Shown in pieces: positions 28,380 to 37,913 of a stretch of 64,000 nt of DNA. A program made the position numbers and the translations under genes. This stretch comes from CAVQEK01 sp964596645 (GTDB lineage: Bacteria; Bacteroidota; Bacteroidia; Cytophagales; Cyclobacteriaceae): the NCBI GenBank assembly GCA_964596645.1, contig CAZQVB010000015.1:40268-104267 (forward strand), given 5' to 3'. The notes under the pieces were generated by a model, which saw only the letters and a program-made list of their open reading frames with translations, did not search any database and was not told the origin of the DNA. The stretch's first letter is position 1. Each line of letters starts with the position of its first letter.

Positions 28380-30098
28380 ATGAATATGACTATGAAAAGA
28401 ATAATTGCTTTTGCCATAGCTGCCTGCATGATTTCAGTGAATGCCTGTGGGCCAGCCACCAGCCATACTTTGGCTCCGCACGGCGACCAGGCCTGGAACA
28501 GGCTTTTTGATAATTTAGAATTTGATATGCCGGTGATACAGCCACCGGCCTTCCCCACTTACCGAGTGAGCATAGTAGACTATGGTGCAGTGCCAGATGG
28601 CACTACCTTGAACACCGAGGCCATTAACAAAGCCATCGCAGAGGTGTCTGCTAATGCTGGCGGCACGGTGATCATACCCAGGGGAATATGGCTCAGCGGC
28701 CCTGTAGTGCTGCAAAGCCATGTAAACCTGCACCTGGAGCAAGGAGCCCTGCTGCTATTCTCCGACGACTTTGATCAGTATCCTTTGATTAAGACCAGCT
28801 TTGAGGGCCTGGAAACATACCGATGCCAGTCGCCCATCAGCGGCCGAAATCTCGAGAATATAGCCATCACCGGGCAGGGCATCATTGATGGCAACGGCGA
28901 TGCCTGGCGACCAGTAAAGATCGCTAAGATGACCGACGTGCAGTGGAAAAACCTCATTGCTTCCGGCGGGGTGCTCAATGAAGAAAAAGACATGTGGTAC
29001 CCATCTGAAGCGGCACTGCGCGGGGCAGAAAAAAGTGAGATGAATGTGCCTGATTTAAATACCCGAGAAGATTATGAAGCAGTGCGCGACTACCTGCGGC
29101 CGGTGATGGTGAGCCTTGTACAGTGTAAAAATGTGCTGCTCGATGGCCCAACTTTTCAAAACTCACCAGCCTGGAACATCCACCCGCTGATGTGCGAAAA
29201 TGTGATCGTGCGCAACCTGTACGTGAAAAATCCCTGGTACTCTCAAAATGGGGACGGACTCGATATAGAATCGTGTAAAAACACCATTGTGTACAATTGC
29301 CGATTCGACGTAGGCGACGACGCCATTTGCATTAAATCAGGCAAAAATGAAGATGGCCGCAAGCGCGGTATGCCCACCGAAAATCTGGTGGTGAAAAACA
29401 ATGTGGTGTACCACGGCCACGGCGGCTTTGTAGTGGGCAGCGAAATGTCTGGCGGCGTACGCAATGTGCATGTGTCGCAGTGCACCTTTATGGGTACCGA
29501 CACCGGCCTGCGATTCAAAAGCGCACGGGGCCGGGGCGGTATAGTGGAGAACATCTACATCTCCGACATCAGCATGATGAACATACCCACAGAAGCCATA
29601 CGCTTCAACATGTACTATGCCGGCCAGTCGCCCATACCAGAGCAGGATGGCAGCCAGCCGCGCACAGCACGGGAGCAGAAAACAGTTTTTGAAGTCTCTG
29701 AAGAAACACCGCAGTTTCGCAACATTCATATCAAAGACATTGTATGCCGGGGAGCAGGCCAGGCCGTGGCACTACAGGGATTGCCGGAAATGAACCTCGA
29801 AAACGTAGTGATTGAGCAGATCGACATCAGCGCCGACAAAGGAATACTGGCCGCCGATGTGCTCGGTGCCACGCTGCGCAATGTACACCTGCAAACCAAA
29901 GCAGGGCCCGTGCTGCACTTTCAGAATTCCAAGAACGTAACCATCGACGGGCTTACCTACATCAGCGACGCAGAGCATATCGTGCGTGTGAATGGCGCCG
30001 AAACAAAAAACGTGGTTTTGAAAAACACAGCACTTCTCCCTGGCCAACTGGAGGCCACCGACATAGCGCCTTCTGAGTTAAAATTTGAAGCACAATGA
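28380..30098 (+). CDS. GH28 polygalacturonase (probably exo-acting)
   Basis: A protein of 572 residues with a lipoprotein-like signal (SVNAC, Cys near 23; starts at 28380 or 28392 both work). The domain opens with IVDYGAVPDGTTLNTEAINKA. The parallel beta-helix carries the GH28 catalytic blocks NGDGLDIESC, VGDDAICIKSG (two Asp) and HGHGGFVVGSEMSGG (His). Insertions after GIIDGNGDAWRP and the WYPSEAALRG segment match Bacteroidota exo-polygalacturonases rather than endo-enzymes (from family knowledge, moderately sure). It would release galacturonic acid from oligogalacturonides. It abuts GH43 and overlaps GH105 by 4 bases. Confidence 0.93.
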   Translation: MNMTMKRIIAFAIAACMISVNACGPATSHTLAPHGDQAWNRLFDNLEFDMPVIQPPAFPTYRVSIVDYGAVPDGTTLNTEAINKAIAEVSANAGGTVIIPRGIWLSGPVVLQSHVNLHLEQGALLLFSDDFDQYPLIKTSFEGLETYRCQSPISGRNLENIAITGQGIIDGNGDAWRPVKIAKMTDVQWKNLIASGGVLNEEKDMWYPSEAALRGAEKSEMNVPDLNTREDYEAVRDYLRPVMVSLVQCKNVLLDGPTFQNSPAWNIHPLMCENVIVRNLYVKNPWYSQNGDGLDIESCKNTIVYNCRFDVGDDAICIKSGKNEDGRKRGMPTENLVVKNNVVYHGHGGFVVGSEMSGGVRNVHVSQCTFMGTDTGLRFKSARGRGGIVENIYISDISMMNIPTEAIRFNMYYAGQSPIPEQDGSQPRTAREQKTVFEVSEETPQFRNIHIKDIVCRGAGQAVALQGLPEMNLENVVIEQIDISADKGILAADVLGATLRNVHLQTKAGPVLHFQNSKNVTIDGLTYISDAEHIVRVNGAETKNVVLKNTALLPGQLEATDIAPSELKFEAQ

Positions 30099-31324
30099 TA
30101 AAGCAAAGCCATTCCATACTTTTTGTTCTGGCCGTGTTGTCCATGTTCACTTCCTGCCGCCATGCATCAGAGGAATCAGCAAAGGAAACTTCTGATGGCA
30201 ACACACCGCTATATGTCACCATGGCACGCTCAGTGATGCAGCGCAACCCGGATCCACGTCTGCTTGACTTTCGTGACAAGCCCAAGTGGGAGTATACCAA
30301 CGGCCTCATTTGCACCGCCATGCTCAAGGTGTGGGAGGAGTCTGGGGATGACGCGTACTTCCAATACACAAAATCATATGCCGACTCCATGATTCCCGGT
30401 GATGGCAACATCGTCACCTACAAAAAATCGGACTACAATATAGACCGCGTTAACCCAGGCAAATTTTTGATAGAACTGTACAAAGCCACCGGCAACGAGA
30501 AATACAAGCGGGCCGTGGATACACTGCGCCAACAGATGAGGGAACATCCGCGAACGGCCAAAGGCGGCTTTTGGCATAAGAAGCGCTATCCGCACCAGAT
30601 GTGGCTCGACGGCCTGTACATGGGGGCACCATTCCTGGCCCAATATGCCCTTGAGTTTGGAGAGCCCGCGCTTTTCGATGATGTAGCCAATCAAATACTG
30701 CTCATCGACGAGTACACCTGGAATGAGGAACTGGGCCTGTACCACCACGCCTACGACGAAAGCAGACATGAACGATGGGCTGATCCTGAAACTGGCCGCT
30801 CGCCCCACGCCTGGGGTCGTGCCATGGGCTGGTTTGCCATGGCGCTGGTCGATGTGCTCGATTATTTCCCGGAAGACCACGCACAGCGGCCCATGATACT
30901 GCGCATACACCGCAAAATGGCCGATGCCATTGTGCACAGTCAAGACAGCACCGGCCTGTGGTGGCAGGTGCTCGATATGCCAGAGGCTGATGGCAATTAC
31001 CTGGAAGCGTCGGTATCCAGCATGTTCAGCTACTTCCTGTTGAAATCGACCAATCGCGGCTACCTCAGCGGGCGCTATGCCGAAGCTGGGCAAAGTGGAT
31101 TTGAAGCCTTAGCCGACCGCCTGGTGGTTCGCAATGCCGATGGCACCGTCAGCCTTACGCAGGTTTGTGGCGTGGCAGGCCTTGGCGGCGATCCCTATCG
31201 TGATGGCTCTTTCGAGTACTACATCAATGAGATCATACGCGACAACGACCCAAAAGGCGTGGGCCCATTGATGATGGCCTCTATTGAGTACCAGCGCATA
31301 GATGATAAAGCGATGGCACCATGA
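30095..31324 (+). CDS. GH105 unsaturated rhamnogalacturonyl/galacturonyl hydrolase
   Basis: A protein of 409 residues, lipoprotein signal with FTSC. The (alpha/alpha)6-barrel family markers are present: WEYTNGLICTAMLKVWE, then YPHQMWLDGLYMGAPFLAQY with the catalytic Asp, and SPHAWGRAMGWFAMALVDVL. The C-terminal GGDPYRDGSFEYYINE is characteristic of YteR-like proteins. These enzymes hydrate and remove the unsaturated uronic acid left by pectate or rhamnogalacturonan lyases. It therefore acts after the PL1 enzyme. It overlaps both neighbours by 4 bases. Confidence 0.94.
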   Translation: MIKQSHSILFVLAVLSMFTSCRHASEESAKETSDGNTPLYVTMARSVMQRNPDPRLLDFRDKPKWEYTNGLICTAMLKVWEESGDDAYFQYTKSYADSMIPGDGNIVTYKKSDYNIDRVNPGKFLIELYKATGNEKYKRAVDTLRQQMREHPRTAKGGFWHKKRYPHQMWLDGLYMGAPFLAQYALEFGEPALFDDVANQILLIDEYTWNEELGLYHHAYDESRHERWADPETGRSPHAWGRAMGWFAMALVDVLDYFPEDHAQRPMILRIHRKMADAIVHSQDSTGLWWQVLDMPEADGNYLEASVSSMFSYFLLKSTNRGYLSGRYAEAGQSGFEALADRLVVRNADGTVSLTQVCGVAGLGGDPYRDGSFEYYINEIIRDNDPKGVGPLMMASIEYQRIDDKAMAP

Positions 31325-32304
31325 AGATTACAGCCTTTATATACTGCCTTGCCATGGGCCACCTCTGCCTGTCGCAGCCATACGATTTCATCGTAGATAT
31401 CAATGGCGCTGGCGATTTCACCGCTGTGCAGATGGCCATTGATGCTGTGCCGGTGCTACGAAAAAATATCACCACCATACTGATAAAGCCGGGTGTGTAC
31501 AAAGAGAAAATAACCCTGCCGGCAAATAAAACCAATGTGACGCTGATGGGTGAAGATGCACGCTCTACCATATTGGTGTACGATGACTATGCTGCTCGCA
31601 CCAATCGTTTTGATGAAGAAATAGGCACATCAGGTTCGTCTTCATTTTTCCTGTTCGGCGATGGATTTACAGCCAGAAACATCACATTTTCCAATTCCTC
31701 CGGGCCGGTTGGCCAGGCTGTGGCCATGCGCATCGATGGCGACCGGGCCATGTTTGTGAATTGCCGCTTCCTGGGTTTTCAAGATACGCTCTACCCGCAC
31801 GGCAGGCAGAGCAGGCAATACTATAAAAACTGCTACATAGAAGGCACCACCGATTTCATATTTGGCTGGTCTACCGCGGTGTTTGAAGACTGCGAAATAT
31901 TTTCAAAAAAAGGAGGCTCCTACATTACCGCCGCATCCACGGAAGAAAGCAGCGGCTACGGGTTTGTATTTATAAACTGCACGCTCACCGGCGATGCCGA
32001 GCCAGGGTCGGTATATCTGGGCAGGCCCTGGCGGCCACATGCACGCACCGTGTGGATCAACTGTGCCATGGGGCCGCACATCAAAGACGAAGGTTGGCAT
32101 AATTGGGGAAAGCCGGAAGCCGAGCAAACCACCTTTTATGCGGAATACAAAAGCTATGGAGAGGGTACAGGCAGCCGCGTACCTTGGTCGCATCAATTGA
32201 GCGATGCCGCAGTGGCGGAATATACTTTTGAAAACATTTTTGGCGATTGGGTACCCGATCTGTCTTCTGCGCTGTACGTGCACACCAGACCCATACGAAA
32301 ATGA
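31321..32304 (+). CDS. CE8 pectin methylesterase
   Basis: A protein of 327 residues with a signal peptide (cleavage near CLSQP). The whole mature chain is one CE8 beta-helix: FIVDINGAGDFTAVQMAIDA at the start, GQAVAMRIDGD, GFQDTLYPHG with the first catalytic Asp, TTDFIFGWSTAVFEDC with the second, and YLGRPWRPHA with the substrate-binding Arg and Trp. It removes methyl esters from homogalacturonan. It duplicates the CE8 module of the PL1-CE8 protein but has no T9SS tail, so it is likely periplasmic and works on imported oligosaccharides. It overlaps its neighbours by 4 bases on each side. Confidence 0.94.
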   Translation: MKITAFIYCLAMGHLCLSQPYDFIVDINGAGDFTAVQMAIDAVPVLRKNITTILIKPGVYKEKITLPANKTNVTLMGEDARSTILVYDDYAARTNRFDEEIGTSGSSSFFLFGDGFTARNITFSNSSGPVGQAVAMRIDGDRAMFVNCRFLGFQDTLYPHGRQSRQYYKNCYIEGTTDFIFGWSTAVFEDCEIFSKKGGSYITAASTEESSGYGFVFINCTLTGDAEPGSVYLGRPWRPHARTVWINCAMGPHIKDEGWHNWGKPEAEQTTFYAEYKSYGEGTGSRVPWSHQLSDAAVAEYTFENIFGDWVPDLSSALYVHTRPIRK

Positions 32305-33569
32305 TCAGAGCGGTACTGTATGGATTTATAGCAGTCGGCTTGTGGATGTGCCGCAGCGAGAGCAGGCAGATGTCCTTGCCAGATGAAATATACCTGATCG
32401 CAAGCAATCAATCTGGCAGTGACCGGCCTGAAACTTTGCTAACTGTAGATATGTCAGATGTAAAGGCTTTATTTTCTGATGGCAATTTTCAAAGCATTGC
32501 TGTATATGACGATGGGGTGCAACTGCCGGTACAAATACACGGTGATCAACTGTTATTCACGGTAAATGCTGTGCCCGCCCGCACAAGTAAGACATTGGCG
32601 TTGAGAAAAAACATTGATTTGCAAAACGCTGATTTTCCCCGGCGAGCTCAGGCTGAGCTGTCGGTGAAAGTGGGTGGGAAATTTGAAAATAGAAAATACG
32701 TCGGCGGTGCCTTTCAAAATGTGCAAGACCTGCGCGTACCAGCGGAGCATACCGACCACTCATACTACATACGCTATGAAGGCCCGGGTTGGGAATCAGA
32801 CCAAGTGGGCTATCGCTTCTACCTCGACTGGCGCAATGCTACCGATGTATTCGGCAAGTCTTCCCCCGACGTGATGCTTCAGCAAGTGGGCCTCGATGGC
32901 TTCGATTCATACCACGAAAGACAGGCCTGGGGCATGGACATTCTCAAAGTCGGCCAATCCCTTGGGTTGGGTTCGCCGGCTATGATGGTAGCAGGCGAAG
33001 CTCAGCGCATGGCCCAAACCGACAGCGTGCACTGCACCATTGCCGCCAATGGACCACTATATGCTGCCATAGAAACCCGCTACAGTGGCTGGAAGACCAA
33101 CGGCAAGAGCATTGATGTTCGCTCGTTGCTCAGCATACACGCCGGCACAAGACTTACCCGCCACACACTTGAATTTTCCGAAGACCCTCAAAATTTTTGC
33201 AGCGGCATAGTGAAAGATGAAAGCGCACATTTATATACCAGCCAGGGCAATGACGACCATTGGGGCTATTTGGCCACTTACGGCAGGCAAAGCCTGAATG
33301 GCGATAAGCTCGGACTGGCCCTGGTGTTTGCGCCGGAAAGCTTTCGTGGATTTACCGAAGATGTACACAGCCATATCGTGAAGCTCCATGCAATAAACGA
33401 TGCTGTAGAATATTACTATCTGGCCGCATGGGAGGCAGAGCAAGATGGCATAGACAATGAAGCAGAATTTCTGCAATACCTCAAAGCCACTGTGCATGAG
33501 CTGGCCAATCCGCTAGCAGTGAAGGTAGCCACGGACTTATCCGCCACGCGCGATTTTCAAAACAAATGA
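32301..33569 (+). CDS. DUF4861 family protein of the pectin locus
   Basis: A protein of 422 residues from the ATG at 32301, which overlaps the CE8 stop (ATGA); a longer frame from 32247 lies inside CE8 and is rejected. A signal-like hydrophobic start contains Cys 15 (VGLWMC), but the lipobox is poor. The mature part is beta-rich and carries the DUF4861 signature: YEGPGWESDQVGYRFYLDWR, then HERQAWGMDILKVGQSLGLG, and a YYYLAAWE segment near the end. The family is common in pectin and related loci; its activity is not known to me. A galactose-mutarotase-like sandwich fold is possible. It could be an accessory esterase or a binding protein. Confidence 0.85.
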   Translation: MIRAVLYGFIAVGLWMCRSESRQMSLPDEIYLIASNQSGSDRPETLLTVDMSDVKALFSDGNFQSIAVYDDGVQLPVQIHGDQLLFTVNAVPARTSKTLALRKNIDLQNADFPRRAQAELSVKVGGKFENRKYVGGAFQNVQDLRVPAEHTDHSYYIRYEGPGWESDQVGYRFYLDWRNATDVFGKSSPDVMLQQVGLDGFDSYHERQAWGMDILKVGQSLGLGSPAMMVAGEAQRMAQTDSVHCTIAANGPLYAAIETRYSGWKTNGKSIDVRSLLSIHAGTRLTRHTLEFSEDPQNFCSGIVKDESAHLYTSQGNDDHWGYLATYGRQSLNGDKLGLALVFAPESFRGFTEDVHSHIVKLHAINDAVEYYYLAAWEAEQDGIDNEAEFLQYLKATVHELANPLAVKVATDLSATRDFQNK

Positions 33570-34318
33570 TGGCTATAGTGTATAAAGCATATTTGGCAAT
33601 GGCACTTGTATGGTCACTTGCCTTTGGCACTGCCAATGAACCCACCCTGCATTTGGTGGGGGACTCTACCATGGCCGACAAACCGTACGGCGAAGGCAAT
33701 CCGGAAAAAGGCTGGGGCCAGGTGTTGCCGCTGTATTTCAATGAAGGCTTGCGAGTAAAAAATCATGCTGTGAATGGCCGCAGCACCAAAAGCTTTAGGT
33801 CGGAGGGCCGGTGGCAGCAAGTGCTGGCCGAGCTACAGGCAGGCGATTATGTAATCATACAGTTTGGCCACAACGACCAGAAGTACCAAGATAGCTCACG
33901 CTATGCAGCCGCTGATACTCACTATCGAGCGAACCTGGTGAGGTATGTAAAGGAGGTGCGCGCAAAAGATGCATACCCGGTTTTGGCAACTCCCATTGTA
34001 CGGCGCAGGTTCGATGATTCAGGTCAGTTTGTAGAAAGTCACGGTGAATACCCGCGGGTGGTCAGGGAGGTGGCGGCCGAAAATAATGTGCCTCTGCTCG
34101 ACCTCCACCGACAGACCATGGCTTTGGTGCAGCACTATGGTGCAACGCGATCAAAAGAATTGTTTCTGCACATCAGCCCCAAAGAATACCCTGCATTACC
34201 CGAAGGTAAAGAGGACAACACGCACCTGTCGGCCGTGGGGGCTTTTCGTGTGAGTGACCTAGCGGTGGTGGAAATAAGGCGGCAGTTGCCTGCCCTCGCC
34301 GCCTATCTTGAAAAGTGA
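33566..34318 (+). CDS. rhamnogalacturonan acetylesterase (CE12, SGNH hydrolase), copy 2
   Basis: A protein of 250 residues with a short signal peptide (ALVWSLAFGTAN). SGNH blocks: LVGDSTMADKPYGEGNPEKG with the nucleophile Ser, VNGRSTKSF, IIQFGHNDQKYQ, and the Asp-His pair in EDNTHLSAVGA. It is typical CE12 in length and lacks the insertion after block I seen in the first copy. It should deacetylate pectic oligosaccharides. It overlaps the DUF4861 gene by 4 bases; the next gene follows after 15 bases. Confidence 0.92.
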   Translation: MMAIVYKAYLAMALVWSLAFGTANEPTLHLVGDSTMADKPYGEGNPEKGWGQVLPLYFNEGLRVKNHAVNGRSTKSFRSEGRWQQVLAELQAGDYVIIQFGHNDQKYQDSSRYAAADTHYRANLVRYVKEVRAKDAYPVLATPIVRRRFDDSGQFVESHGEYPRVVREVAAENNVPLLDLHRQTMALVQHYGATRSKELFLHISPKEYPALPEGKEDNTHLSAVGAFRVSDLAVVEIRRQLPALAAYLEK

Positions 34319-34333
34319 ATAATCTGCGAATCA

Positions 34334-35290
34334 ATGAAGAATATAATGTGCATGCCGATCATTTTGATGCTGGCCGCCATGTCATGGGCCAAGGCACAAC
34401 AGCAGCCTGTGCCGCGCGACACCACTTACTCAATAGCCAGCGCCTACAAAAAACTGGTAAAAGAATACCCGGAAATAGTTCCGGTAGCGCCACACATGCC
34501 CCCGGGTATCATGCGCTCCGGCGATGTGGCATATAAACAGGTAAATAGCCATGCCTTGAATATGGAATTTTTTTATCCTGCAAAAGTGGAAAATGAAGCG
34601 CATCCTGCGGTCTTGCTCATCCATGGCGGAGGCTGGAGCTCGGGCACCAAGTCGCACCAGGAGCCGATGGCCCAGCAGTTGGCTGCTCATGGTTATGTAG
34701 CCGCGGTGGTAGAGTACAGACTCAGCCCCGAAGCCCAATATCCCGCGGCGGTATACGACTTGAAATCAGCCGTGCGCTATATGCGCATACATGCCACGCG
34801 GTATGGCATCGATACTTCGAAAATAGCCGCTTATGGCTGCTCGGCGGGCGCACATCTGGCATCTCTTTTGGGCACCACCCTCGGACTGGCGAAATTTGAA
34901 GAAGCACACGCTGCCGAAGGCCCATCGAGTGATGTGCAGGCCATTGTAAATGTGGATGGCCCACTGGCCTTTATCCATCCCGAGTCGCAAGAAGGTAATG
35001 CTGCTATGCGGTGGCTGGGAGGCTCAGCAGAAGAAATCCCACAGATCTGGCAAGAGGCTTCACCACTTACGCATACAAGCGACCGCACACCGCCCATACT
35101 TTTTATCAATAGCGCCACACCCCGCTTCCATGCCGGCCGCGACGATATGGTGGCCATACTCGATGGCGTGGGTACTTACTCAGAAATACACACACTCAGC
35201 AATTCACCTCATTCATTTTGGCTTTTCCACCCCTGGTTTCAGCCCACATTTGCTCATACGCTTCGCTTTTTAGATCGTGTGATGAAATAA
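34334..35290 (+). CDS. alpha/beta hydrolase, probable carbohydrate esterase
   Basis: A protein of 318 residues with a signal peptide (LMLAAMSWAKAQ). Fold markers: the oxyanion-hole HGGGWSSG, the block VVEYRLSPEAQYPAAVYD, the nucleophile elbow GCSAGAHLA with Ser, a later Asp, and a catalytic His in SPHSFWLFHPW. This is the BD-FAE/HSL-like esterase group, whose members in glycan loci remove acetyl or feruloyl groups. It is the last gene of the pectin operon and is followed directly by the dispersed repeat at 35291. Substrate not determinable here; pectin acetyl groups are most likely by context. Confidence 0.85.
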   Translation: MKNIMCMPIILMLAAMSWAKAQQQPVPRDTTYSIASAYKKLVKEYPEIVPVAPHMPPGIMRSGDVAYKQVNSHALNMEFFYPAKVENEAHPAVLLIHGGGWSSGTKSHQEPMAQQLAAHGYVAAVVEYRLSPEAQYPAAVYDLKSAVRYMRIHATRYGIDTSKIAAYGCSAGAHLASLLGTTLGLAKFEEAHAAEGPSSDVQAIVNVDGPLAFIHPESQEGNAAMRWLGGSAEEIPQIWQEASPLTHTSDRTPPILFINSATPRFHAGRDDMVAILDGVGTYSEIHTLSNSPHSFWLFHPWFQPTFAHTLRFLDRVMK

Positions 35291-35704
35291 AGCTAGTAGA
35301 CTGGTGGGTTAGTAGATTCGTTGACTCGTAGAATGGTGAATGGTGAATGGTGAATATTGAAAAGTAGCTCGAAGCTGAAAGCTCAAAGGAAAAGTAGATT
35401 GGTGGGTTAGTAGATTCATAGACTGGTGACATGAAGCTCGAAGCTGAAAGCTCAAAGTAGTTGGAATGGTAGACTGGTGATGTGAAGCTCAAAGATTAAA
35501 GCTTTAAGGAAAGAAGCCCTTTCCATGGCCTGTGGCCAACAGACAATGGAAAGAATTTTACTCTCAGCGGGTCATGCTGAACTTGATTCAGCATCTGTTG
35601 GCTATTTGGGCAGATCCTGAAACAAGTTCAGGATGACAATAACTTTGAGATTGTAGCCCCCTTTCACCAGTTTACCAGTCTACCAACCCACCGATCTACC
35701 AGCA
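35291..35704. repeat. composite 3'-end repeat with two REP-like palindromes
   Basis: This fills the gap between two convergent genes. From the left, AGTAGACTGGTGGGTTAGTAG occurs just after the hydrolase stop (20-base core TAGACTGGTGGGTTAGTAGA), with a second copy near 35395. Near-7-base repeats of the type AAGCTGAAAGCTCAAAG occur three times. In the middle are two 8-bp palindromes: ATGCTGAA/TTCAGCAT (35574-35594) and ATCCTGAA/TTCAGGAT (35614-35634). On the right the same core appears inverted (35665-35702), right behind the receptor gene stop. The two ends are thus inverted relative to each other. No ORF with coding character is present. Confidence 0.85.
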
Positions 35705-37873
35705 CTAAAATCCCAGGTTGAACGATACTCCGCCCAGAATGAGCGTGCGCAGCTCGTCGGTGCCGAAGTATTGCCGGCCGGTGCTGTTGCCCAGGTTGCG
35801 TGCATTTACATATACCGACAGGTTGTCAAGCACGCGGTAGTTTACTTTGGCATTCAGTATAAACCGGCCATCGATCTTGCCCACATCGGTGGTGTAGCCA
35901 TTTTCGGCACCGTTGAATATGCGGTAACTGCTCATGAAGTATGGATTTAACCCAATGCTCCACTTGCCCAGCCGGTAGTTGAAATAGCCCCCTCCATACC
36001 AGGTGGGCGTGCTGTGATTTTCTGTGTCAAACGTCGTTTCTGTGTTTTCCACAGGGTCGGCCTCCGGTGAGCGCAACTTCAGCGGAAGGTCGCTCACTGC
36101 GGTGCGCTGGAAGGTCACGAATGGCTTGAACTGAAAGTTCGATTTTGTCACCATGTTGGCGCTGAGGGTCACTCCGGTTTGTGCTGCGCTTACCGGCAGG
36201 TTTTCTATAGCAGCCACCAACGAAAACTGCTGGATGTGCGGGGGCGGCACTGCCTGTACCACGGCTGAGTAAAAATTTTCGGCACGCTGGTGGAAAACCT
36301 CCACATTCAGCTCTACCCTTTCCGACAGCTTCGAGCGGTAGCCCAGTTCGTACATATCGAGCCTGAACAGGTCCAGATTGGTATTGCCCGTGGTTTTGTT
36401 AATGCCCGTGATGGGCAGTTGGCCTACAGGGTATACAATTTCTACATCCAAATAAGTAGGGCCTACAAATGAGCCGCTGTTTGAGCGCGACACCACGGCG
36501 CGCAGCAAGTTGCTGTCGCCTAGCCGATAGGTGGAGGCAAACTGATACGAAAGATAATTTTTGTCGGGCTGTGTGAATTTATCCAAACGCGCTGCGGCGA
36601 TCACGCGCCATGCATCGGTGAGGGCATAGTCGAGGCGCAAAGAGCCAGCGATGGTTTGCAAAGAGCGCTCACCTTTCAGCGGGTCTACCTGGCCTTCTTT
36701 CACATATTGGCTGCCGCTCAGCGTACTGTGCTGATAGTTGAAGCCGGGCTGCAGGCTCAGCTTGTTGCTGATGTTCCAGGTGTAGTCGATGAACAGATCC
36801 GACACGTTCATATCGTATTGAAAGGGCACCACGGTGACAAAGCTGGTGAGGTTGTCACTATTGGTGGTGTACGAGTAGCGGGCATTTACGCCCTTCACGT
36901 CGGCGGTCAGGTTCACATATTTGCTTTCCGATGTGCTGAAAGAAAATGGAGTGAAATCATTTGAGAACAGACTTTTCTGTATTTCAGATTCCTGCAGGCC
37001 GGCCTGTATGCCAAATTTCACATTGTCCTGTGCGGTATAGTTGGCGAAGAAATTTACGCCGTGCCTATCCAGTGCCATTTCTGGTTGTGGCAGGCTGGTG
37101 GCTACATCGGGTATAGGCTGACCGAATTTATCAACAAGGTTTTGTGCATCCTCTACAAATACATCTCCGGTGTACTGATAGTAATCGGTCACAAACCTGT
37201 CGCGCTGTTCTATGTTGGCAGAGGCGCCTACGTCAAGTTTGCCCATGTTTTGCCCTACACGCACGCCGGCGATCAGGCTGTTGTGGTTGCCATACTGCAC
37301 ATTGGCAGAGGCGTTGAGTCCTTCGCGGGTGGTATTTTTCGTAATGATGTTGATGACACCGGCCACGGCATTTGGCCCAAAAAGTGGAGCTGATGGGCCG
37401 CTCACGATCTCTATGCGTTCTACATCGTTCAGGTCTATCGGCAGTGTTTCCCAGTAGGTTCCGCCCATGTTGTGACTGAATACCGGCCTGTTGTCGATCA
37501 TCACCAGCGTAATGGCGTTGGGTTGAAATATGCCATCGGTGAAGCGGGGAACGTTGTCGAAGCCGCGCATGTGAATGTCATACACGCCATTGGCCTGCTC
37601 CCGCACTATGAGGTTGGGTGCCAGCCTCAGTGCCTCTGGTATGGAGGTGGCACCCGAGTACCTGATCTCATCTTTGCTGACCGTATAGCTGGACAGCGGG
37701 GCTTCAAATACAGATTCTACTTTCTTGGAAGCCGATACGATTTCTATGTTCATCAATTCTTCCAGCGACATATCGTACAATTCGCCGCCTGAGTCTTGCG
37801 CTATGGCGGCCTGTTGTGCCCACAAGAGCAGCAACAAGGCGCAACTTGCCTTCCCTATCCAATTCATCATCAT
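35705..37873 (-). CDS. TonB-dependent outer-membrane receptor
   Basis: A protein of 722 residues. The signal peptide ends AAIAQDS. The mature N-terminus carries SLEELMNIEIVSASKKVESV, the pattern of the receptor group with an SLEELM motif. A plug domain (about 50-175: GATSIPEALRLAPNL, VERIEIVSGPSAPLFGPNAVAGVINI) and a barrel ending in an aromatic strand follow. It has no SusC-type N-terminal sandwich and no SusD partner, so it probably takes up a siderophore, vitamin or other small ligand, or has a sensory role. It is 40 bases downstream of a YfiR-like gene and in line with receiver and kinase genes. Its stop codon lies at the edge of the 35.3-35.7 kb repeat. Confidence 0.93.
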   Translation of the reverse strand: MMMNWIGKASCALLLLLWAQQAAIAQDSGGELYDMSLEELMNIEIVSASKKVESVFEAPLSSYTVSKDEIRYSGATSIPEALRLAPNLIVREQANGVYDIHMRGFDNVPRFTDGIFQPNAITLVMIDNRPVFSHNMGGTYWETLPIDLNDVERIEIVSGPSAPLFGPNAVAGVINIITKNTTREGLNASANVQYGNHNSLIAGVRVGQNMGKLDVGASANIEQRDRFVTDYYQYTGDVFVEDAQNLVDKFGQPIPDVATSLPQPEMALDRHGVNFFANYTAQDNVKFGIQAGLQESEIQKSLFSNDFTPFSFSTSESKYVNLTADVKGVNARYSYTTNSDNLTSFVTVVPFQYDMNVSDLFIDYTWNISNKLSLQPGFNYQHSTLSGSQYVKEGQVDPLKGERSLQTIAGSLRLDYALTDAWRVIAAARLDKFTQPDKNYLSYQFASTYRLGDSNLLRAVVSRSNSGSFVGPTYLDVEIVYPVGQLPITGINKTTGNTNLDLFRLDMYELGYRSKLSERVELNVEVFHQRAENFYSAVVQAVPPPHIQQFSLVAAIENLPVSAAQTGVTLSANMVTKSNFQFKPFVTFQRTAVSDLPLKLRSPEADPVENTETTFDTENHSTPTWYGGGYFNYRLGKWSIGLNPYFMSSYRIFNGAENGYTTDVGKIDGRFILNAKVNYRVLDNLSVYVNARNLGNSTGRQYFGTDELRTLILGGVSFNLGF

Positions 37874-37913
37874 TAGGTTCTAAAATGGTTATTAAAAAGT
37901 TCTATGGTTTTCT

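Noticed and set aside
35574..35634. Rho-independent terminators for the convergent genes
   Set aside because: The palindromes lack T-runs and recur at 48.4 kb, so they fit dispersed REP-like elements better.
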